Notes: generated from the letters alone by a model not told the origin. A DNA stretch of 64,000 bases from Melastoma dodecandrum (GCA_029817715.1 JARUPY010000290.1:3720001-3784000); one strand, 5' to 3'. Shown: positions 1-11,057, numbered from the stretch's first letter. Numbers and translations: made by a program.

Positions 1-376
1 GCCTGCAGGGCCTTCCACATTTGGAATGGCGAGACCGAAGAAGTGGCATTCTCTGGCAGTTCATTGACTGATCAGGAATCCCTGATGGGCTGGAAGATGC
101 TCGCCGAGTTGACCCGGTTCGTGGGCCGAGTCTGGGTCACCGGTCACGAATCGGCAGTGGCTTGCACGGGTAATTCGCATCGACTTGGGAAATCCGGGCA
201 TTGTGTTGGTCAATGCCTTGAAGGCGTTAACCGCGACTCTTACATGATAGTTCCAAGACAAAGTGGTCATGGCCAAGAGGCCAAGCCGGACAAAGTGCTT
301 AAGTTATAGGCATGTCATAAAACTAAGATCAGGCGAGAATCAGCTCATTGGTCTGGCTGGCTATATGAACGAACCA
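1..376. other. Unassigned stretch at the window edge
   Basis: One plus-strand frame stays open from the first base to about 309, but the translation matches no family I recognise and the codon pattern is not convincing. It may be 3' flank of the OBERON gene or the tail of something that begins outside the window. I see no RNA gene or repeat here. Confidence 0.3.
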
Positions 377-2242
377 TCAGTTGCCTGACCGGAATGAGCG
401 GTGCTCACTAGATAAGTTGTCTGGCTTCGAGGAGGAGCTATACATGTTCTGGAGAAGATCCTGGATCTTTGAATACATCATCTGCGAGGAGTCTCCTCCC
501 TCGGCGCTCATGCGCGAACTCTCTTGGAGCTTGATCTTCTCGTAGAGATACTGCTTCTCGGCCTCAGCCTCGTTTAGCCGTTGTTTAAGGTACCTGCTCG
601 CGTAGTCCTCTTCCGACTTCTCTGACTTGGCAAGGACGATCCTCTGCATTTGCTCCGCTTCCCGTTTTGCCTCGTTAGCCTTGTGCTGGAACATATCGGC
701 TTCTGCATGCTTCAGCCTCACTATCTTCTCCAGGTCCTCAATCTGTAGCTTTTTCTTCTGCCACTCCAGCTTCAGTTCCGCAGCTTCCCTGGCCTTATCC
801 TCGATCTCGCGGTCACAGGCATCAAGCGCCGTGCGGGCTTTCTTGAACAGTCTCATCTTTTCATCAGCCACCATCTCCATCTTCTTTACAGCTTCCTGCA
901 CCACCTCAGCTATTCGATTGCACGCCTCTTGGGGAGCCATCAATCTCCCGCCTTCCCCATTATCCAGGCTCTTGGAAGAATCTCCATCAAGTTCTTCAAT
1001 GCGAAAAGAAACAAACAATTGGTACAGTTAGTTAATTGATGGATAAACAACTGACCTCTCATGAGGTTTCCGAAGACAAGAAAAGCCATCCCATCGAACA
1101 TCGTAAATACCTTGGAAGAACATCAGGATTGCTCGGCAAGCAGAAGACTCCGTGAGACCGCCCTTCATCTTCTCTATAAGATCCTCGCACTTCCAGAAGA
1201 GCTTTCTTCCTCTAGGATCTTCGCTTCCCCGAAAAATCCTGCTGACAAAATCAAGTTCCCTATTGAGAGCATCTCGGTCCCATGCTGGTGCACAGTGCTG
1301 AAATACATCCTTCACCCATCCTAACAGCTCAGACGTCCTATTGCAAGCTCGGCATCTGAAGAGCATTTCTGTTGTGCTTACACCCATCTTGATGGAGGGT
1401 CCCGTGCATATTTGTCCATCACGTATAGCACAATCCGTATGAGTCCAGTGGGAGCACAGATCGCAGCCGATCCAACGACAAGTGTTAACCTCGAAATCAA
1501 ATTTGTTGCAGATGACACACATGCAGAGATTGCAGAAACCGCTTCTAGTAGTGCATATTTCACAGGTGCAATCCTCAGCAGGGAGCTGGTTCTGACAAGC
1601 CATGTTTCTGCACCGCTTGTACACGAAAACCTCAATAAGAGAAGTCTGGGAGAGGCTGACATTTGGGTGCAAAAACGCTTGAATCCCCGTGTTAATGGCA
1701 ACAAGGATTTCAAGTTGTGCCCTATGAGCTCGGATTAAAGTCTTGGCAGTTAAGTCCAATCTACTATGAACAAGTTTCTGCAGAATCATGAACTCCTCTC
1801 TTTGCTGTGAACCACCGTTCCCTTCGAGAATTGTTCGAAGCATATTCTTCAGCTCCTCGAGATAATCACTGGGCAAGCGATGCATTTTCTCAGCGATTAC
1901 ATCGACTCTTTCCTTCGCAATGTCACGAAGGGAGACCTTATCTGCACCAGAAAGGCGACGCACAACAGAATGCTCAAAGGAATCATCTACTTTACCATTC
2001 TCCATCTTCACCATCACAGCATCTGCAGTAGGCCAGGTTTCTCTTGAACTAGCACTCTCTGTAGGAGACTCTCGGTGGTTTTCAGAATTCAGTCGAGGAT
2101 CTGGCCCATCGAGGGTCAGGTGGGCATCAGAAGAAACAAGAGAGAGAGAGGTTTGCAACCCTTCAGGCCGAGCTTGATCTCTAGGAGGGAGCATCTGTGA
2201 AGAAGATTTGCATCGAATGTTAGAGCCAGATGATGTACCCAT
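377..2242 (-). CDS. OBERON-type PHD-finger protein (OBE1/OBE2-like)
   Basis: Two coding exons: 2242-1111 and 993-377, with a 117-bp intron 994-1110. The donor GTATTT follows the codons for MFFQ and the acceptor GAAG restores the frame as MFFQELDGD, giving about 582 aa. OBERON proteins are nuclear PHD-finger regulators needed for root and shoot meristem establishment in Arabidopsis. The PHD finger lies at about residues 227-273, with a dense Cys/His pattern (CEIC, CNLC, CVIC, CDLCSHWTH, C). The C-terminal exon is a long charged coiled coil of about 200 residues. I chose the Met of MGTSSGS, seven codons inside the longest frame, because OBE proteins begin that way. A 5'UTR intron probably separates this ATG from an upstream exon near 2925-3100. 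No damage is visible. The choice between OBE1 and OBE2 is open. Confidence 0.9.
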
Positions 2243-3249
2243 TCCTTGCTCTGTCAAGTGCACAAACTAGTCACTAACAACTGAACTTCACATTTGCAGA
2301 AGAGAAGGAAATTAAACCCACAATACAGTACCAGCTTCGCGAAACATTATTTGGTGTAAAACAAATGACTGAACCATAAAAAATCCATCTCTGCCATGCA
2401 TATTCAAAGCATTGGGAACATCAAAACCCAAGAAGGTTAATCTAATGGGGTAATCAAAATTTTGACCACAGCAGTTTTGGATAACTGGAAACAGATGACT
2501 ACGGAACCGGCGTCTAATCCACTGAATTTTTCATCCCTAATACTAACGGATCAAAGAATTCCCACAGACAGCCTAGGGTAAATCCTCCGCCCATGTCGTA
2601 AACAGCAGAAAATTTGCGCCATGAGTTTTCAAACTGGATCTAAAAATCAACCAAATTTCTTTCCCAGAAGAAATCCCTAAACTCTAACAAAGAATGGAAC
2701 CAAAGAGAAACCCCCCAAAACCCAGTAATCAGCAGAACCCCTGGATGAATCTCCGAAAGACAGATCAGATCTTTAACGAATCCGACACCACCCACTTCCC
2801 CCCATGACTTCCAAAACGCTTCACAACAACTCCGGAGCCAACTATCCCTCACAGAAACATAAATCGGAACTTCCCAACAAGCAAAGGAAAAAAAAAAAAC
2901 CCAAAAGCAGGAAAAAGAACCTTGGAGTCGAGCAGAGGACGGCCGTCGCCCTTGCCTTGGAAGAGTAGGGGAAAAGGAGGGGGGGCACGGGAGTGGAGAA
3001 AAGTCGGACCGAACGCGCTTTCTGTGGCGGCGTTTTCAACGGAGGTGTATTGTGGGGTGGAGGGTGACCGGTTGAGCCGGTAAAAAGTCTTCCTTCCTTC
3101 GGACAACCTCAACTCAACTCTCCTTTGTCAGGTTGAAGCTTCTTTCTGTCCATCTCCTATTTGTCCTGACGTGGCAGGAACTTTGCACTGACCAATTAAA
3201 AATACTGTTATTTTCAATTGAATCATTGAACATTTTTACGTACATTATC
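2243..3249 (-). promoter_or_regulatory. OBERON gene 5' UTR, probable leader intron and promoter
   Basis: This roughly 1-kb stretch upstream of the OBERON ATG (minus strand) has no coding frame. A likely 5'UTR intron runs from a donor-like CCAAG/GTTCTT near 2925 to an acceptor-like CAG just above 2242. The section at about 2925-3110 is GC-richer, as expected for a first exon. The transposon at 3250-4246 sits directly upstream, so the native promoter is short or interrupted. All of this is inferred from composition and splice consensus. Confidence 0.45.
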
Positions 3250-4255
3250 GGCAAATTATCGATATTTGACCTGAACTATAGATCCACTTTCTTTTATGGC
3301 ATATCGTTTAAAAATTTTTAGTTGTGGCCTTATTTCGATTTTAGTTTTTGATTTGGCCTTAAACCCGACGTCCGTTACGGCCGTCAGACGTGTCGTTGAC
3401 TGCCAATTTTATTCTCCTACGTGTCTTAAAATTAGCCTACTGTGTTCGTTATATGGCAAAATTATCTTCCAGGAGGGAATATTATTTGCTGCTTACTACG
3501 ACACTAAATAAAAGAAGTCACATATTTTACTTTTTTAAATCAAAGAGGGGAATATTCTCCTTTTTTCAGGAGGAGGAGGAGGCGACTTAGGCTGATGTTG
3601 ATCCTGCTAATTTTTTGGCTGCATCAATGGTTTTTGTAAGTGCGTAGGTGATGCCTATCGCCACCCACCCTCCCATCACCACCCTCACCGCCGACCTCAC
3701 AGCCGGCGCCTTCTCTACCGTCGTGCTCACCGTCCCGAACCCCGCTAGCCCCAAGCTCACGGCCTCACGAACCCCGCCGCCAGCAGTGGAATCGCCGCCT
3801 CCGCCGCGAACGTCAGTGCCAACACCAGCGCAGCCTGCCACGGGTTCGGCAGCTTCCCCGCTCTCTCATCGGCCTCGTCCGACGTCCCGGCGGCCACGGC
3901 TTCCCTCTCTATCTGGGCGTACTCAATGTTGTACTGGGAGTACACGGAGACAAGCTCCCCGACGGCCATGTTGCACGGCCCGGCCAAGAACCAGATGAAC
4001 CAAGAGGACAGAATCTAATTACAATCACCTGCACAAACCATAATCCCCATTTTCTTTTCTTACCTTTCTTTTATTACAACTCACGCGCCGAAATGAAAAA
4101 ATCAAGATGGAAGATAGTTTTACACGTAACAAACGCAGTAGACTAATTTTAAGACACGTAGGACAATAAAATTGACGGTCAACGACATACAAACTTTTTA
4201 AACGATAGAACGGCCTATAGTTCAGACCAAATATCGATAATTTGCCTACATTATT
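3241..4255. mobile_element. Mutator-like (Pack-MULE type) element carrying a captured gene fragment
   Basis: The element proper is 3250-4246. Its left end (GGCAAATTATCGATATTTG) is repeated exactly for 19 bases as an inverted copy at the right end. Similarity then continues with gaps: left-arm blocks at about 3250-3320 and 3395-3475 match right-arm sequence at about 4110-4246, including the shared block CTACGTGTCTTAAAATTAG. The flanks are tacattatc (3241-3249) and tacattatt (4247-4255), a 9-bp target duplication with one mismatch. Long inverted ends plus a 9-bp duplication are the hallmark of Mutator-like elements. The interior holds part of a vacuolar iron transporter-like gene and no transposase, so it is a non-autonomous gene-carrying element. 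It lies between the OBERON promoter and the HSP90-6 pseudogene. Confidence 0.75.
3587..4015 (-). pseudogene. Captured fragment of a vacuolar iron transporter-like (VIT/CCC1, nodulin-21 type) gene
   Basis: The minus strand encodes the middle and C-terminal part of a VIT-like membrane protein. It reads LAGPCNMAVGELVSVYSQY near 3985, then a linker, then a membrane helix ending PLLAAGFVR at about 3760. The next segment, from EAVSLGLAGFG to the conserved GGWVAIGITYALTK and the end at 3587, is in another frame. About 20 bp seem lost at the switch. The N-terminal helix and start region of the family are absent upstream, where the sequence turns into the transposon arm. VIT/VTL proteins move iron or manganese into vacuoles, but this copy is truncated at the 5' end and frameshifted, so a working transporter is not expected. 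It lies wholly inside the Mutator-like element. Confidence 0.75.
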
Positions 4256-4390
4256 TAACTACCAAAGGTCAAAAAGAATGTTTTGGACAGCGAAGGAAAA
4301 CCGTAAGAACGGGGGACCTCTTCGTTAGTTTTACTACTCCATTACATTTGGAAAAGAAAAAAAGGCTCAAAAATTAAAAAAATAAAATCC

Positions 4391-7300
4391 TCATTTCTGA
4401 CTGCCAGCTTCCCCTGGCTCGACTACCTCCGCCACTTCCCCAGTTCCGGGCGTCTGGGAAGGACCCCGTCAGCGTGTGCTGATGCCCGGATTGCTCGTAT
4501 GCAGACCACTTGCCAGAAAGAGCTACTCCCATCATCTCGTATATCTTACCCCAAGCTCTGCTGGATTCTCGGGCTGCAGGATTTGAGAAGAGCGGTGTCA
4601 GGAGGAGAAAAAACATGTTCTCCAATGAGATTGCCGTGACAAGAGACGGGAAACCATAGTTACTCACAGTGAAACCACTGGATACTAGAGCAGTGTCATA
4701 CAGTAGGTCGATCGCCCTCAAGGCGTCCTCTTCGTTTGGACTGTTCTGGAATGCGTCCTACAATGCAGGGTGATTCAGGGACACATTTATAGAGGCTTTT
4801 CATCCTTATTGGCGAAGAGGGGTTAATCAATTAGTTGACGGACGTACACTCAGATTCCAAATTATTGGATGGTCGGGGTTCATTTCAAACACCCTCCTAC
4901 CTCTCATGAAATCCAAGCTAGCTGCATCACCAACTGTTTGAGCTTTCATCAACCTGCGACAGACAAATGAATTGACAAAAACAATATTACCAAGTGAAGA
5001 ACATACCATTTCATAACAATAGATGAAGTACCTTTCCATATTTGCAGACCATCCAAACTTTCCTGACATGAGAACACAAGGAGAGGAGCTCAACTGGTTG
5101 GAGATCTGTACACTTGGGACCTTGTCACCCAAACGTTTCTTGATCCATTCCCAAGTCTGACCGAACTCCTGCTTTAATAGCTTCTCCTTCTCCTCGTCCT
5201 TTTCACCTACCAAGCACAGCATTAGAATCCCCATCACACTTCCCCTCAGAAGAAAAAGTAGTGAAATGAACCATGATGAAAGTCTCAACTAGAAAGAACA
5301 AACCAATGTACCATGATGAAAGTCTCAACTAGAAAGAACAAACCAATGTCCAAGTCCTCCTTGCTGATGTCCACAAAGTCCTTCTCCTTGAATGATTTCA
5401 AATTTTGTATTGCGACCTCATCTATAGGATCAACAAGGAACAACACCTGGGACGAGCCAAGAAACCCCAATTGGCACATCGAAATGTAGGGCAATTCTTA
5501 TGTTTTAGCACTGTCTGAGAAGCATTACCTCAAGATCTTTCTCAAGGAGTTTCTCTAAGAAAGGTGCATTCCTTGCGCTAGTCACGCTGTCAGCAGCAAC
5601 GTAATAGATGTGTTTCTGATCCTGTTTCATGTTATCCACATACTCATCCAAACTGATCATCACATCCTCACTTTGAGAGGAGAAAAAACTAAGCAATGGT
5701 GCGATACGCTTGTGATTTTCACGGTCTTCAAGACATCCTAACTTGAGATATTTACCATAGTTCTCCCAGAACTTCTAGTAATCATGAAGAAATTCAACAA
5801 AGTGAACCAGTGTGATTGAAAGGTTTTTGATTCCTGGTGGCAACCTGGAAAATACATAAGAGAAATTCACTAAGACTTACCTCCCTGTTTTCACTGAGTG
5901 ATATGCCAAGAATCATATCAAAAGCTTTCCTCACCAGACGCTTTCTCATAATTCGAACCTTCAAAATGATCACATCCATTAAATTTAGCATTCCTCAAGA
6001 TTTCATGGTACAAAATATCCTTCAGAGAGGACAGCAACTTACAATACGACTTTCTTGGAGAACCTCCCAAGATACGTTCAAGGGAAGATCATTTGGATCC
6101 ACGACACCCTTAACAAAGCTTAGATATCGAAGAAACTTGGACCACAATATCAACAAAGTAGAAGTCAGATGAAGACCCAGATTCCTTCATTATCATTGTC
6201 ATAAGACTTCTTCTAATCATACCAGTTCTCCATCAAAATCATCTGAAATGAACACTCTCTTGACATAAAGCCTTATGTTTTTAGTCTTTGGGTTGGCAAT
6301 ATCATCTTTTCCCATAGGAGTCACAGCCGGCACATACAGGATTGATCTGAATTCAACTTCTCCCTGTGAGAAAGCCCATAAATTGCTGCAGTCTAGTGAA
6401 ACTAAACAAGGATTTCTCATCACACTGATATCAAGAACAAAGAAAGGAGGCAATCCAATTTTACATCCATCACACTTAATGGAAAATACAGTTTGGGGAG
6501 TGCAATATTCTTTAACAAGGTATGTGCATTCCAAAAAACAAGCCCTCTTTCAACCTCTTCTTGTATCAAAAGGACAAGGACAAGAAAACGTAATCCAAAA
6601 TGATGATATGACTAACTCCAGAAAGCACTCAGGTCAGATATAGTCATTCCGACATGAATAAAGACTATGACCAAGTCAAGCCGTCATAGACCATAACAAA
6701 TTAAGAGTAAATATTCCGACTGATACATATCGATACACGATAAAGTAAAATATAAGAATCACAAGGTCATGATTAATTACCACTCAGGGACTGATTAACA
6801 CCTTCTAACACTAACTACCTGTTATCAAAAGGACAGGGTGGATGCTGCAAATAATTATTAAATACCTCAGTGGTAAAGTGGGAAGATGCCAATGGGTCCA
6901 AGTAGTCGTTGAATGAGCTTTTCTGGATCAGTTTCTTCTCGAATAGAATAGGAGCTAGAATTTGCTTCCCCTTCCCACACGTATTGCTTGTCCGATTTGG
7001 GACTTTTAGTAGAGACTTCCACCTTCGTAACAAATAAACAGAGAAATACAAATATTTCAGGAACTAAACTATTTAATTTTCAGTCAAATGGAATGATATC
7101 AAATTGCTGTGTGCATGATGCTGATTGAGATTTCAGACAAAAAAATTCCAACAAAGGCACTAACTTTTCAGAAACTAAGAATGCTGAATAAAATCCAACA
7201 CCAAACTGTCCAATCAAATTGCTGTCACCTCCAGAATCTTTACTGTCCTGCAAAACAAAAAATTTGTTAGAAAAGCATATGAGGATCAGTGAAACAGAAT

Positions 7301-8432
7301 GGTTCTACGTAACTAGTCTAAATGACCTTTAGAGCCTTCAAAAACTTTGCTGTTCCACTCTGAGCAATTGTTCCAAGGCAGTCGACTAGTTCTTGCCTAG
7401 TCATTCCAATACCAGTGTCACTGCAAAACCCAAGCCATATCTTACACGTCGAATCAAGCTCATGAATTTCCATTAAGATTTTTTTTGTGAGAGGAGCCCG
7501 TACATAATTGTTATGATGCCATTATCTTTATCAGCTTGAATGCGAATGTCACAATGAACTGACACATCCTTAAGAAGCTCAGGCTGGGTCACACTTAGAA
7601 ATCTCAGCTTGTCCAGGGCATCATGCTGTGGAAACAAAGAACCATTTGATCATGATATGGGCTTCTGTAAAGGTACAAATGTAGAGACAAGGTTTCCTAA
7701 AGAAAAAGTAAAAGAACAAATATTTCAAAATGTTAAATGGAATACACTTGGGACTTCAGTATGACCCAAGAGAGACACCTTGCAACCTTAGCAGATCTTA
7801 CTCTTACTCCGACAGTAATCCGGAAAATCCCAAAATCTCACCTTTCAAACAGAAAGATATCATGAAAAGAACAGATTTCCTGTTACCTAATCAGCTCTTG
7901 AAGAAAAACCTCCTTATTGCTGTACAAGCTGTTGACAATCAAGTCCATCAGCCGACTGACCTGGAAATCAGGCACACCAATCAGTATCCATCATTCTACA
8001 TCCCAGCCGAGACAAAACCGAAACATGATTACTTCTGCCTGGTATTCATATTTCTCAGAAGCAGGGGACCCCGAGTCAGAGGCAGCTGCGGTTGATTCGC
8101 ATCTCAGTCAGAAACCAGCAAGGAATCTCCTAGAACTCGAACACGGGAGTTCTCGGCCTCCACCAATCCCCGCAGAGTAAAACCTCCCCAGAGGACCAGC
8201 TCTATGCTCCGCCTACCCAAACATAACCGCCACAAATTCATAATCAGATACAGAACCAACAACGAACGACATCGAAGTCCGATGAACTCGATCTCAATAA
8301 GGACTTAGAAACCGCCGGAACCAATACCCTGTCAACGGTAACCACGGGGCAGCACGAGGCGCTCCGTGCCGCGGCCGTGCCTCCGAGTAGGCTCAGCAGG
8401 GAGGACACGGAGCTCTTCGAAAGGCGGTGCAT
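4391..8432 (-). pseudogene. HSP90-6: HSP90-6-like (mitochondrial HSP90/TRAP1 type) unprocessed pseudogene
   Basis: Sixteen exon-like blocks match a mitochondrial HSP90 from a presequence start (MHRLSKSS at 8432) to a tail ending in EAGSQK at 4391. Blocks: 8432-8328, 8212-8033, 7960-7887, 7625-7504, 7420-7327, 7247-7165, 7022-6866, 6363-6223, 6135-6043, 5958-5881, 5774-5529, 5446-5344, 5206-5032, 4953-4848, 4757-4668 and 4573-4391. Recognisable parts include the ATP-lid sequence [14 protein letters not shown] and the middle-domain sequence LYVKRVFISDDFDGEL. The damage is extensive: an in-frame TGA at 8108-8110; frame loss between blocks 3 and 4, with SNAS missing; a weakened donor after block 6; block 7 jumping from EETDPEKLI straight to NDYLDPLASSHFTT (junction near 6912), which removes well over 100 residues including the charged linker; an altered acceptor with TAG at block 11; and frameshifts in the last block. 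Retained introns show a DNA-level duplicate, not a retrocopy. Confidence 0.85.
5270..5349. repeat. Perfect 40-bp tandem duplication over a splice donor
   Basis: Positions 5270-5309 and 5310-5349 are the same 40 bases, one after the other. The repeat covers the 5' end of an intron of the HSP90-6 pseudogene, so the donor context after block 12 (ATTG/GTTTG on the minus strand) is present twice. The perfect identity suggests a recent slip or duplication. Confidence 0.9.
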
Positions 8433-9060
8433 TCCTCCGACGGAAGCTGGGGGAAACGGAGAAAGTCGAAAGGACGAGAGAAACGGTGAACTGTGGTTTA
8501 AGCGTCCGTAGGGTTTATGGGGAGGGGGTGAAAACGTTCTGGAGACGGGGGATTTCAACGAGCAGGGCCGGGCTCGGACACCCTCAACAGAGCTTGGGCT
8601 CGTGTCAAAATATAGGTTCTGAGTTCGAGCATGATCGAACTTGAATAATCTAGATCGAGTCCGAATTTAATAAAAAAATTTCGGCCTGGACTCGTGTATG
8701 AACTCGATCCGAGCTATTTGTTCATTTCCCTCCCTCTGTACCTATAGATAAATTTAAAATTTTAAATATTATTTTTTAATTATTTAATTATTCATAAAAT
8801 TTATCAAGCCAGGCTGCTGGACAGTTTATCGGATCAGAAAGTCAGCATTGTAAAAAGTAAAGTCCGAGCCCGGGCTCGAGCCCAACTAAAGTTTGACTTT
8901 TGTCAAGCCGGACTTGGACTAAAAGACGAGCCGGGCCGAATAATTTACGGGCCGACTCGGCTCATTAACAGTCCTGCCGGAGACACGCCCTTCTTGCTGT
9001 ATTGGACCGATAAGAGGTCGAACTTTATCATGGGCCCATTTTAGGCCCAATAAGAAAGAG
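8433..9060. repeat. Pseudogene 5' flank followed by a GC-rich repeat relic
   Basis: About 8433-8560 looks like the old 5'UTR/promoter of the HSP90-6 copy. From about 8563 to 8986 the sequence has degenerate GGGCTCG/CGAGCC words in both orientations (cagggccgggctcgg at the left, gactcggctcattaacagtcctg at the right) around an AT-rich core. This resembles short non-autonomous hAT-like elements common in plants, but I could not find a clean 8-bp target duplication, so the class is uncertain. Confidence 0.35.
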
Positions 9061-10605
9061 GGCCGGGAATCGGGTGGTGTTTTCGGACCAAAAGGTGAGG
9101 ACTGACTTTTAGGTGGAACACAAAAAGGTTTTATTTTTTAAAATAATTTTAACCTCTAAAATTTGTCATCTTCCTCCCCATAATTTCCCTTCGTGGTCCC
9201 CAAAAAAGAGAGAGAAAAAAGGAGAGATTTGACAAGTGAATCTTGACATGCAGATTGTTCTCATTTTCCTTATTAACAACATGAGCGTTGGCATGGAAAA
9301 AATCTTATGGCGTAATTTAATTATGGCCGTTAGAGAAACTTATTTTAATATAGCCCATAGAGTAAGAATGGGGAATACAGGCCCGTACTAAGACTATGGC
9401 ACGTAAGTCTGCGAAGAGGGAAATACTTCTAAGTCTACGAAAGCAAAATCGTGCTGTCAAAGATCAGAAAAGATCTTAACTCTTAGAGATTTTCAGACAA
9501 AAAAAAGTTACGGAAGGTGGAGAAAATCTGGGGAAAATCTCTAGTTATCTGATTTAATATAAAGAGGAAGAAACTGTTAAGTCTACGCAGGTCAAAACTG
9601 TCATGTTTACAGGATCTTGTTATCAAGATTCTAGGGATTGATTGAGAGGGTCACTGGCAAAATATCCTAAGGAAAAAAACACGACAATCAAAGTAGACAC
9701 ATTTTGCATTATCGTCGACCTTTAGATTAGTATACAGGCATCCAGGCCCCGACCTGGTTGAACTCGCAAGGGTTATTGGTCTTTACTTCTACCATTAGAG
9801 TGAGCAACCGTATCTCTGGTAACCAATCTCCGCCATCACTTCACCGTCGGGGCGAGCAATCGTAACCTTGATAACCGATCGCCTTCACTCCATCGTCATG
9901 GTGAGCAACCGTAGCCTCGACACTAAAGCTCCGCCTTCGTTCCACCGTCCGGCATTCACATCCGTCACTACCTTCAACCATACTCCATCCGCCATCCCTC
10001 CAGAAGTTGATTTCCACCGCTCCAATTCGCAAATCTATGGCGTCATCACCATCCGCACTAGCAACTTTTATTTGTTTCTATGGCTGTGAGCTTTTTAATT
10101 ATATTGTAAGACATTATTTGACATTGTTTAATCAATTCAATTCATCTTTTTCTTTACTGGCGATCACGTCTGAATCCTCGTGAGTAATCGTGCCAAATAT
10201 TCTCAACTTGATCCGTTTCGACGCAAACAATGTGTTCGGCCAAATTCAGCTCTACGAGAACAAGATAGTACTCAGAATTTGTACTCAGGGGACAAGCCGA
10301 ATCACGTTCGTTGTAGGGGTGGTTAGTGGAAGTTCAATCCAGGCTGCGAATACAAAGACATTCGCTTAAAAACCAGTCGACCGTGTGTTGGAGATGTGCC
10401 CGAAAGGGCTCGACAAGGGAGTAGCTGAGTCGCTTCCGAATTCGTAATCGCTGCCGTGGTCGGATCGACCAAAGAACAGGGGAGATCATTAACGCAATAA
10501 TGTAGCGAATTATGATGGTAGGTAGATGCAATATACATCAAGCCCAGGGACAAAACATAATTACATGTACATCGAAAGAACAGAGAGGGAGGGTGGGGGG
10601 AGCGA
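9061..10605. other. Intergenic DNA without a supported gene
   Basis: No frame in this stretch gives a recognisable protein and no splice-consistent chain was found. It includes the three-unit tandem repeat at 9800-9950. The part from about 10320 to 10605 is probably 3'UTR and terminator of the minus-strand gene that ends at 10606. Confidence 0.5.
9800..9950. repeat. Three imperfect tandem units of about 50 bp
   Basis: Units begin at 9800 (gtgagcaaccg), 9852 (gcgagcaatcg) and 9901 (gtgagcaaccg). Each continues with related text ending in a caccgtc/catcgtc motif. Spacing is 52 and 49 bp. The units are diverged, so this is an old minisatellite-like array with no visible function. Confidence 0.6.
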
Positions 10606-10950
10606 CTAAAGATGAAGAGAAGTATCGACGTGATCGGGACCGTGACGAAGGCCCGTCGAACCGCCGGAAACCTGTACAGCCCCAACCCCAGGCCACAAGC
10701 CATTTACCCCGGCGGAGGCGCGGCGACTCCCCTGACCGCCAAGACCGAGCGAGAGGGAGCAGTCAGCCGTCCTCCTCAGGTTTTCCGCATCGTCTCCCTG
10801 GGCCGGTTGCGGGCTACGCACGAGGGCCTCCCGTTGTTGTTGTTGTTCCTCCCTGATGAGCTTGATCCTCTGGAGCTCCCTAAACCTCTCTCTCAAAAGG
10901 GCGATGGACGACCCGACAACCTTGGCATCTTCCGTCTTTTGCCTGCCCAT
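10606..10950 (-). CDS. Small uncharacterised plant protein, 114 aa
   Basis: A single uninterrupted frame starts at ATG 10950 and encodes 114 residues. The N-terminal 40 residues look like a conserved plant motif: MGRQKTEDAKVVGSSIALLR followed by a charged, Gln-rich amphipathic helix (ERFRELQRIKLIREEQQQQR). The rest is Gly/Ser-rich and low-complexity. I do not recognise a named family and assign no function. Support for a real gene comes from the conserved-looking start and from a palindromic TATA box (CTATATATAG, 11058-11067) about 110 bp upstream on the same strand, which gives a normal short leader. There are no transmembrane segments or signal peptide. The overlapping plus-strand frames have no such support. 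Confidence 0.55.
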   Translation of the reverse strand: MGRQKTEDAKVVGSSIALLRERFRELQRIKLIREEQQQQREALVRSPQPAQGDDAENLRRTADCSLSLGLGGQGSRRASAGVNGLWPGVGAVQVSGGSTGLRHGPDHVDTSLHL

Positions 10951-11057
10951 TCTTTGTTTTAAGGTTGTATGTGTTGTTTTTTTTCAGGCTGGGGATCCGA
11001 AACAGAAGAAACAGAGGCGCTTTGGGACTCGAAACTGGAGAGATCAAATGTGCATAT

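Noticed and set aside
43..309. 88-codon open frame at the left edge
   Set aside because: No family resemblance, no start or splice context, and a comparable frame lies on the other strand.
627..1031. 134-codon plus-strand frame rich in Ser/Phe/Leu
   Set aside because: It is the antisense shadow of the OBERON coiled-coil exon; the minus strand gives the family match.
8563..8986. hAT-like MITE with CAGGG ends
   Set aside because: The ends resemble such elements but do not pair cleanly and no 8-bp target duplication was found, so it is only listed as a repeat relic.
9800..9950. CRISPR-like spaced repeat
   Set aside because: Units are contiguous and diverged with no spacer/repeat alternation, and the genome is a plant's.
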